Source of the DNA: DATECU01 sp035286745
Lineage (GTDB): Bacteria > Acidobacteriota > Vicinamibacteria > Fen-336
Length of the DNA stretch: 17,068 nucleotides
Direction of reading: 5' to 3'
Assembly: GCA_035286745.1 (NCBI GenBank)
Contig: DATECU010000291.1
Location: forward strand, 1-17,068
Numbering within the stretch: position 1 is the stretch's first letter; each line of letters opens with the position of its first letter. This document shows positions 12,593 to 17,068 of this stretch, one piece after another. The position numbers were made by a program, and so were the translations under genes. Below the pieces are notes generated by a model that saw only the letters and a list, made by a program, of their open reading frames with translations, ran no database searches and was not told the origin of the DNA.

Positions 12593-14146
12593 TCAAGACG
12601 GGGGGAGAGGGCGCAGGTCGGCCGCCACCACAGCGAGATCCAGGCGCGGCGCAAAGGCAAGGTCCTTCCGAACCGCATACGTCCACATCGGGGTGTAGAC
12701 CGGGATCAGTGGAAGGTCGTCGAGCGTCAGCCGCACGATCCGCCACATGAGCAGGACCCGGGCCGGCGATCTCATCTCCTGGGCTGCAGCGGCGATCGCC
12801 GCGTCGAGCGCCGGGTTGGCGTACCCGGTGGTGTTCTCCTCGCCGAAGCCCGGCGGCCCGGAGGCGCTGTGGAGGACCGGCTCGTACAGGCTCGAGGCGT
12901 CCCCCGTGATCATGCTCCACGAGGCGAGGGCCAGGGGCGCTTGGCCGCCCTTCATCCTTGCGTAGAGCTCGGCCCACTCCAGGGGTTCGACCTCGAGCTG
13001 AATGCCCACCGCAGCCAACTGGCGAGCCAACTCCCGTCCCGCATCCACCCCCCGAGTCGAGACCAGGAGCGTCGAACGGATCCCGGACGGAAAGCCGGCT
13101 CCCCGCAGCAAGGACCTGGCGCCCGCTGGGTCGGGCGTGGGCGGCGCCAGGTCGGGCAGGTGTCCACTGACGCCGGGGGGCGCCGGCTGCCAGCTCGCTT
13201 CCGCTTCACCCGGACTGGTCCGATCGACCAGCCCCTGCCGGTCGATCGCCAGGTTGATGGCGTGCCGAACGCGTGGATCCCGAAACGGGGACGGCTGCCC
13301 GCCGGCCAGGGGAGCGATTCGACAGAGAAGGAAGGTGGTGGTCACCGTGCGGTGGCTGAGGATCCGCACGCCGTCGGACCCTGCCCGCACGCCGGAGACC
13401 GGGGTGGCCAGGTCGGCGCCCTGGCGCACCAGCTCCAGCCGGCGCTGCTCTCCATCCGCGACCTCGATTCGGAAGCCGGGATGGGCAGGAATCGGGCCCC
13501 AGTACCCATCGAAGCGAATGCCCGACACGCGGTCCAGGTTGGCGGAGGCGCCGGCAAACCGATACGGTCCGGTGCCGATCGGCGCCGTGATCGGCGCATC
13601 AGAGACGGTCCGGGGCAGGATCGGCGTGTGAGCGAGCTTGGCCAGCAGCAGCGGCCGCGCTCGATCGGTGACCAGCTCCACGGTCAGCGGATCCAGGACT
13701 CGAACCTCGACGATCGCTCGCACGTCCGCCTCAACCGCCGTCCCCTCGGCGCGCCGCGCTCGCTCGATGGTCCTCCGAACGTCCTCCGCGCCGAACGCGG
13801 TGCCATCGTGGAACCGCACTCCCGGGCGCAGCCGGAACCTCCAGACCGTGTCGGCGGGGTTCGTCCACTCGACGGCCAGGCAGGGACGGATCTGGAGGTT
13901 GCCGTCGAAACTGGCGAGCCCTTCGTAGAAGTTGGCGAGGACCATGCGGGTGAGGTCCTCCCGATGCCGCTGCGGATCCAGGGTGAGCGGTGTGGTGGCG
14001 AAGACCAGGCGCAGCTCCCGGACCGGCTGCACGCGCCGCCCCACGCACCCCCCTCCCAACGGGAAGCCAAGCGCGAGGACCGCTATGAGCGCCTTCTCCG
14101 GCAAGCGCCCGAAGGGGCGCCTGGCCGCAACCCTGCCCGGAATCAT
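12593..14146 (-). CDS. ABC-type oligopeptide/solute-binding protein (SBP_bac_5 family), orphan
   Basis: A 517-residue extracytoplasmic binding protein of the DppA/OppA family (SBP_bac_5). After an N-terminal hydrophobic helix (about 19-30) ending in LGGGC (Cys34, an imperfect lipobox) come typical family sequences: LTLDPQRHREDLTRMVLANFYEGL, AVEWTNPADTVWRFRLRPGVRFHDG, AEDV, IGTGPYRF, DPRVRHAINLAIDRQGLV, and a C-terminal DLPLIPVYTP. It should bind a peptide, sugar or other small solute outside the cytoplasmic membrane. No permease or ATPase gene is present in the window, so its transporter partner is elsewhere. The start at 14146 is chosen because a TTGACG-17-TAGCCT promoter lies just upstream; earlier in-frame starts (such as 14209) would lie upstream of that promoter. 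It is convergent with the methyltransferase gene and divergent from the radical SAM gene. Confidence 0.85.
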   Translation of the reverse strand: MIPGRVAARRPFGRLPEKALIAVLALGFPLGGGCVGRRVQPVRELRLVFATTPLTLDPQRHREDLTRMVLANFYEGLASFDGNLQIRPCLAVEWTNPADTVWRFRLRPGVRFHDGTAFGAEDVRRTIERARRAEGTAVEADVRAIVEVRVLDPLTVELVTDRARPLLLAKLAHTPILPRTVSDAPITAPIGTGPYRFAGASANLDRVSGIRFDGYWGPIPAHPGFRIEVADGEQRRLELVRQGADLATPVSGVRAGSDGVRILSHRTVTTTFLLCRIAPLAGGQPSPFRDPRVRHAINLAIDRQGLVDRTSPGEAEASWQPAPPGVSGHLPDLAPPTPDPAGARSLLRGAGFPSGIRSTLLVSTRGVDAGRELARQLAAVGIQLEVEPLEWAELYARMKGGQAPLALASWSMITGDASSLYEPVLHSASGPPGFGEENTTGYANPALDAAIAAAAQEMRSPARVLLMWRIVRLTLDDLPLIPVYTPMWTYAVRKDLAFAPRLDLAVVAADLRPLPPS

Positions 14147-14159
14147 GGAAATCGAGGAC

Positions 14160-14188
14160 AGGCTACCCTGCGCCGCCGGGAGCGTCAA
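14160..14188 (-). promoter_or_regulatory. Promoter of the solute-binding protein gene
   Basis: On the minus strand TTGACG (14188-14183), 17 bp, then TAGCCT (14165-14160). Initiation near 14153 leaves only about seven nt before the ATG at 14146, and there is no Shine-Dalgarno, so the mRNA is probably nearly leaderless. Confidence 0.5.
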
Positions 14189-14246
14189 ACATGCTGACCG
14201 CCGATCCATCGACCCCCGACACCTGTGCGGACCCCGCCGGCAGTCG

Positions 14247-14254
14247 GCTACACT
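14247..14254 (+). promoter_or_regulatory. -10 element of the radical SAM gene
   Basis: GCTACACT followed by ACGC (14247-14258) resembles the GCTATAATCCGC element before the aldolase gene. No clear -35 is present. Initiation near 14261 would leave about nine nt before the ATG at 14270, again without a Shine-Dalgarno. Confidence 0.35.
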
Positions 14255-14269
14255 ACGCACGGTTCAACT

Positions 14270-15745
14270 ATGCGTGTTCTCCTGGTCTACGCGAACTCCA
14301 ACCGTGAGCTTGTCGCCTCGCCGCCGGTGGGCCTCAGCTATGTGGCCTCCGCCACTCGAGACGCCGGTCACGACGTCTCCTTCCTCGACCTGCTCTTCAG
14401 CCGCCAACCGGCGAGCGACCTCCGACGGGTCCTGAGGAGCTTCCGCCCGGAGGCAGTCGGCTTCTCCGTCCGCAACATCGACAACCTGGTCCGCCAGCGC
14501 GTGGCCTGGCAACTGGACGGTCTGTCCAGACTGCTGGCGGTGGTGCGCGAGGAAAGCCAGGCGCCTATCGTCCTAGGCGGACCGGCGATCTCGATCCTGG
14601 GCCCCGGCGTCCTGGCCAGACTGGACGCCGATTTTGCCGTGGTCGGCGAGGGTGAGCAGAGCTTCCCGAAGCTGCTCGGTGCGCTCGGCGCATCGCCGTC
14701 CTTCTCCGGCGTCAGTGGTCTGTCCTGGCGTGAGGGGGACCGGATCAGGACCACGCCGCCGGTGCCGCTTCCCAGCTTCGGCCGTTCCGGTATGGAGGCA
14801 TGGATCGACTGGCCGGCCTACGAGCGAGCCGGCGGCACCTGGGCCATCCAGACCAAGCGGGGCTGTCCGCTGGGCTGCACCTACTGCGCCTACTCCGCAA
14901 CTGAAGGGCACGGGCTGCGCCGGCGGACCGCCCCCGAAGTGGTCGACGAGATCGAGCAGGTGGCGGCCCGCATCGGACCGCGCAGCTTCGAGATCGTGGA
15001 TTCCACGCTCAACGTGCCCGCCCAACACACCCTGGACCTCTGCCGCGAGATCCTCCGCCGCAAGCTCCGGCTGAACCTCACGGCACAGGGGCTGAACCCC
15101 CTGGACACGCCCGATCAGCTGTTCCCGCTCATGAAGCAGGCCGGTTTCAACGCGGTGATGATCACCCCCGAGGCCGCCAGCGACACCATGCTGCGGAACC
15201 TGCGCAAGGGCTTCACCATGGAGCACGTGCACCGCTGCCAGCGGCTGGCCCGCGAGTCCGGCATCAGTTGCTTTTGGTTCTTCATGCTCGGAGGACCGGG
15301 AGAGACCCAGGCGACGGTGGAAGAGACGGTGTCCTTCGTCGAGCAGCACCTCACCTGGAAGGGCTGCCTGTCGCTCTTCATGACCGGCGTTCGCATCCTC
15401 CCCGGCACCGAGCTGGCTCGGCAGGCGGTGGCGCAGGGCGAGCTAGCCGCCGACGCCGACCTCTACCAGCCCCAGTTCTACCTGTCGCCCCAGGTCACCG
15501 AGGAGTGGGTGCTGCGCCGCATCAACGGCGCCATCTCGCGGCACTCGAACATCGTCCACGCAGCGGAGGAGGGAACCTCGGTGCTGGAGCGGCTGCTGCG
15601 GCGAGCTCTCCACCTGGCCGGAGTTCCCCCGCCGCACTGGCGCTTCCTGCCCGCACTCCTCTCCTTCTCACCGCTGCGCTTGGCACGCCGCCACTTCCCG
15701 GCCCTGGTGGACGGAAGGGCCGAATCGGTCCGAGCTACTCATTAG
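14270..15745 (+). CDS. B12-binding-domain radical SAM enzyme, lipid-biosynthesis-like
   Basis: A 491-residue radical SAM enzyme. The N-terminal half (1 to about 140) is a cobalamin-binding-type Rossmann domain: MRVLLVYAN, PPVGLSYVASATRDAGHDVSFLDLL (18-42), VGFSVRNIDN (63-72), PIVLGGPAIS (99-108) and ADFAVVGEGEQSFP (120-133). The radical SAM domain has the 4Fe-4S motif CPLGCTYC (Cys199, Cys203, Cys206), then FEIVDSTLN (240-248), a GFNAVMITPEAASD segment (292-305) and FFMLGGPGET (337-346). The overall pattern matches what I recall of proteins named lipid biosynthesis B12-binding/radical SAM protein; such enzymes often methylate unactivated carbons or rearrange lipids, but the substrate is unknown. 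The base-off DxHxxG cobalamin motif is not visible. The start at 14270 is the first residue of the family core. The stop lies six bp from the convergent deacetylase stop. Confidence 0.87.
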   Translation: MRVLLVYANSNRELVASPPVGLSYVASATRDAGHDVSFLDLLFSRQPASDLRRVLRSFRPEAVGFSVRNIDNLVRQRVAWQLDGLSRLLAVVREESQAPIVLGGPAISILGPGVLARLDADFAVVGEGEQSFPKLLGALGASPSFSGVSGLSWREGDRIRTTPPVPLPSFGRSGMEAWIDWPAYERAGGTWAIQTKRGCPLGCTYCAYSATEGHGLRRRTAPEVVDEIEQVAARIGPRSFEIVDSTLNVPAQHTLDLCREILRRKLRLNLTAQGLNPLDTPDQLFPLMKQAGFNAVMITPEAASDTMLRNLRKGFTMEHVHRCQRLARESGISCFWFFMLGGPGETQATVEETVSFVEQHLTWKGCLSLFMTGVRILPGTELARQAVAQGELAADADLYQPQFYLSPQVTEEWVLRRINGAISRHSNIVHAAEEGTSVLERLLRRALHLAGVPPPHWRFLPALLSFSPLRLARRHFPALVDGRAESVRATH

Positions 15746-15751
15746 CTTCGC

Positions 15752-16606
15752 CTAGCCGCCAGACGGTCCTCGGTTCGACCGGGCATCGGGCGGGAGGTGA
15801 ATGCCCTCGCTGCGGAGACCTCTCTCCCCAAGCGCGTCCAGCACCCGCGGCAGCGCTTCCAGGATCACCGGGCGGCCCCGCGCATCCGAGGCGGAGCGGC
15901 CGTCGTGGAGCAGCAAGATGTCCCCGGCCCTGAGGCCCCGCGTCAGTCGCGCGGCGACGCGCGCCGGGTCCCCGGTGACGGTGTCGAAGCCGCGACGAGT
16001 CCAGGCCGTGAGGTGAAGTCCCAGCCCGCACAACACCGGCTCCAGAAACGGGTTCCGGATCCCGGCGGGGGCTCGAAAGAGCTGGGGCACACGCCCGGTG
16101 GCTCGCTCGATGGCCTGCTGCGCCCGCTCGATCTCCCGCCGCATGCCCGCCGCCCCGTTGAAGGCAAAGGCGTTGGAATGCCCGTAGGTGTGGTTGCCGA
16201 TGTCGTGGCCGCGGCGAACGATCTCCTGGGCCACCGCGGCGTGCTCCTCGACCTTGCGGCCCACGCAGAAGAAGGTCGCCCGGGCCTGGTGCCGGTCGAG
16301 CAGGTCGAGGACCTGGGGCGTCACCTCGGGATGGGGGCCGTCATCAAGGGTGAGCGCCACCGAGCCGGCTGCCGCCTGGCTCGCGGTGAGCCGCAGCAGG
16401 TTGGGCCCCAGCAGACGGCTTCGCGGCCACATCCCGGCCGCGGTGATGGCGACGTGGCAGGCCGCCAGCGCGCCTAGCGCCAGAGGCCAGCGTTCCGGCG
16501 ACGCCAGCAGCAGGCCGGCAGCTCCGGCGTGGAGGCCGAACCCGACCTGCATGAAGAGGGACGGACGCCAGGGCCGAGGTCCGGCCGCCGGGGAGGCCTC
16601 ATTCAC
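15752..16606 (-). CDS. Membrane-anchored NodB-type polysaccharide deacetylase
   Basis: A 284-residue protein. Two hydrophobic stretches (about 20-35 and 41-58) should anchor it in the inner membrane. The NodB catalytic domain follows: VALTLDDGPHPEVTP (83-97) with metal/base aspartates Asp88 and Asp89, ATFFCVG (110-116), GNHTYGHS (137-144) with metal ligands His139 and His143, RAPAG (178-182) and ILLLHDG (230-236) with His234. All key residues are present, so it should remove N- or O-acyl groups from a polysaccharide or a similar substrate. It starts at GTG 16606 with GAGG six bases upstream and overlaps the end of the acyl-AMP ligase gene by eight bases, so the two are coupled in one operon that enters from the right. 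As I recall, similar membrane-anchored deacetylases sit beside acyl-AMP ligases in aryl-polyene pigment clusters. A peptidoglycan or exopolysaccharide target is an alternative. Confidence 0.88.
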   Translation of the reverse strand: MNEASPAAGPRPWRPSLFMQVGFGLHAGAAGLLLASPERWPLALGALAACHVAITAAGMWPRSRLLGPNLLRLTASQAAAGSVALTLDDGPHPEVTPQVLDLLDRHQARATFFCVGRKVEEHAAVAQEIVRRGHDIGNHTYGHSNAFAFNGAAGMRREIERAQQAIERATGRVPQLFRAPAGIRNPFLEPVLCGLGLHLTAWTRRGFDTVTGDPARVAARLTRGLRAGDILLLHDGRSASDARGRPVILEALPRVLDALGERGLRSEGIHLPPDARSNRGPSGG

Positions 16607-17068
16607 CCGCGACCTCGGCCGTCTCTTGCAGGGCGACCAGCGCCCGGCGGTCGATCTTGCCCCGCGCGGTCCGGGGAATCGCGGGCAGCAGGATCATGCT
16701 CCGGGGGACCTTGTGATCCGCCAACCGCGCCCGACAGAAGGCCAGGACGTCCTCGTAGGCGAGGCGGCCCGGAGCGCAAGCGATCACCACCCGCAGCATC
16801 TCCCCGCCTCTCTCCGGTGCCGGCACCCCGAGCGCCACCGCATCCTCGACGCCCGAGAGGCTGAGCAGGGTCTTCTCGATCTCGGCCGGATTCACCTTCT
16901 TGCCCTTGACGTTCACCAGGCCGTCCAGCCTCCCCAGCAGAACGATCTCGCCATTCCGCCAGGCGGCCAGGTCACTGCTCTGGAAGCGCCCCTGGTGCAG
17001 GCGCGGGTCCGGCTCAGGCAGGTAGCCCCGGCCCGCGGCCGGCGAGGTCACCACGATCGCGCCCTCGC
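16599..17068 (-). CDS. Acyl-AMP ligase / AMP-dependent synthetase, C-terminal part (cut by the right edge)
   Basis: About 156 residues of the C-terminal end of an ANL-superfamily enzyme, which activates a carboxylic acid as acyl-AMP before transfer to CoA or a carrier protein. The hinge and A8 motif GRLDGLVNVKGKKVNPAEIE and the A10 motif PRTARGKIDRRAL with the catalytic lysine are intact. The frame stays open to the window edge and the core adenylation domain lies outside, so the true start is not here; a GTG at 17054 is only an internal codon. It precedes and overlaps the deacetylase gene on the same strand. An aryl acid such as the hydroxybenzoate made by the chorismatase is an attractive substrate, but the substrate pocket is in the missing part; a fatty acid is equally possible. 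Confidence 0.88.
   Translation of the reverse strand, partial: EGAIVVTSPAAGRGYLPEPDPRLHQGRFQSSDLAAWRNGEIVLLGRLDGLVNVKGKKVNPAEIEKTLLSLSGVEDAVALGVPAPERGGEMLRVVIACAPGRLAYEDVLAFCRARLADHKVPRSMILLPAIPRTARGKIDRRALVALQETAEVAGE

Noticed and set aside
12869..14197. 442-codon plus-strand frame
   Set aside because: It is antisense to the solute-binding protein gene, whose family motifs are clear along its whole length.
1..17068. tRNA, rRNA, CRISPR array or insertion sequence
   Set aside because: I saw no cloverleaf-like segment, no regularly spaced direct repeats and no transposase or integrase frame.

Overview
The window is GC-rich throughout (about two thirds G+C) and comes from a Gram-negative type bacterium: it encodes a predicted outer-membrane beta-barrel with a LolA-like domain, a Tat-exported molybdoenzyme and Sec-exported proteins. 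Eukaryotic-type Ser/Thr kinase, FbaB-type class I aldolase, VapBC and Ior-type molybdenum hydroxylase genes together resemble GC-rich uncultivated soil or sediment lineages (Acidobacteriota, Methylomirabilota/Rokubacteria, Myxococcota). The sequence alone does not settle the phylum.

Left part (1-4163): remnants of two antitoxin genes (a frame-disturbed ribbon-helix-helix antitoxin at 2-226 and a CopG/BrnA-like fragment near 544-705) precede a minus-strand two-gene operon for a molybdenum hydroxylase (2Fe-2S subunit, then Tat-exported large subunit, ATGA overlap). Divergent from it is an intact vapBC pair with a textbook promoter whose -10 lies inside a perfect inverted repeat and whose start point is predicted to fall at the vapB ATG.

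Middle part (4164-8316, plus strand): an FbaB-type aldolase with a long leader, a membrane-anchored Ser/Thr kinase with a proline/threonine-rich linker and an extracytoplasmic domain, and a chorismatase of the FkbO/Hyg5/XanB2 family, which makes hydroxybenzoate or a dihydroxy-cyclohexadiene acid from chorismate.

Right part (8342-17068): a small secreted protein (minus) is divergent from a 982-residue exported protein that fuses a glycosidase-like barrel lacking the expected catalytic motif, a LolA-like domain and a C-terminal outer-membrane barrel. That gene is translationally coupled (GTGA) to a UbiE-like methyltransferase. Then come an orphan oligopeptide-type solute-binding protein (minus), a B12-binding-domain radical SAM enzyme (plus), and a minus-strand pair of a membrane-anchored NodB-type polysaccharide deacetylase and the C-terminal end of an acyl-AMP ligase that enters from the right edge. 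Chorismatase, methyltransferase, acyl-AMP ligase, deacetylase, radical SAM enzyme and an OM protein with a LolA-like domain together suggest, but do not prove, an aryl-lipid or aryl-polyene type pathway at the cell envelope.

Several genes have good promoter boxes placed so that the transcript would begin within about 0-9 nt of the start codon, so leaderless mRNAs appear common in this organism.
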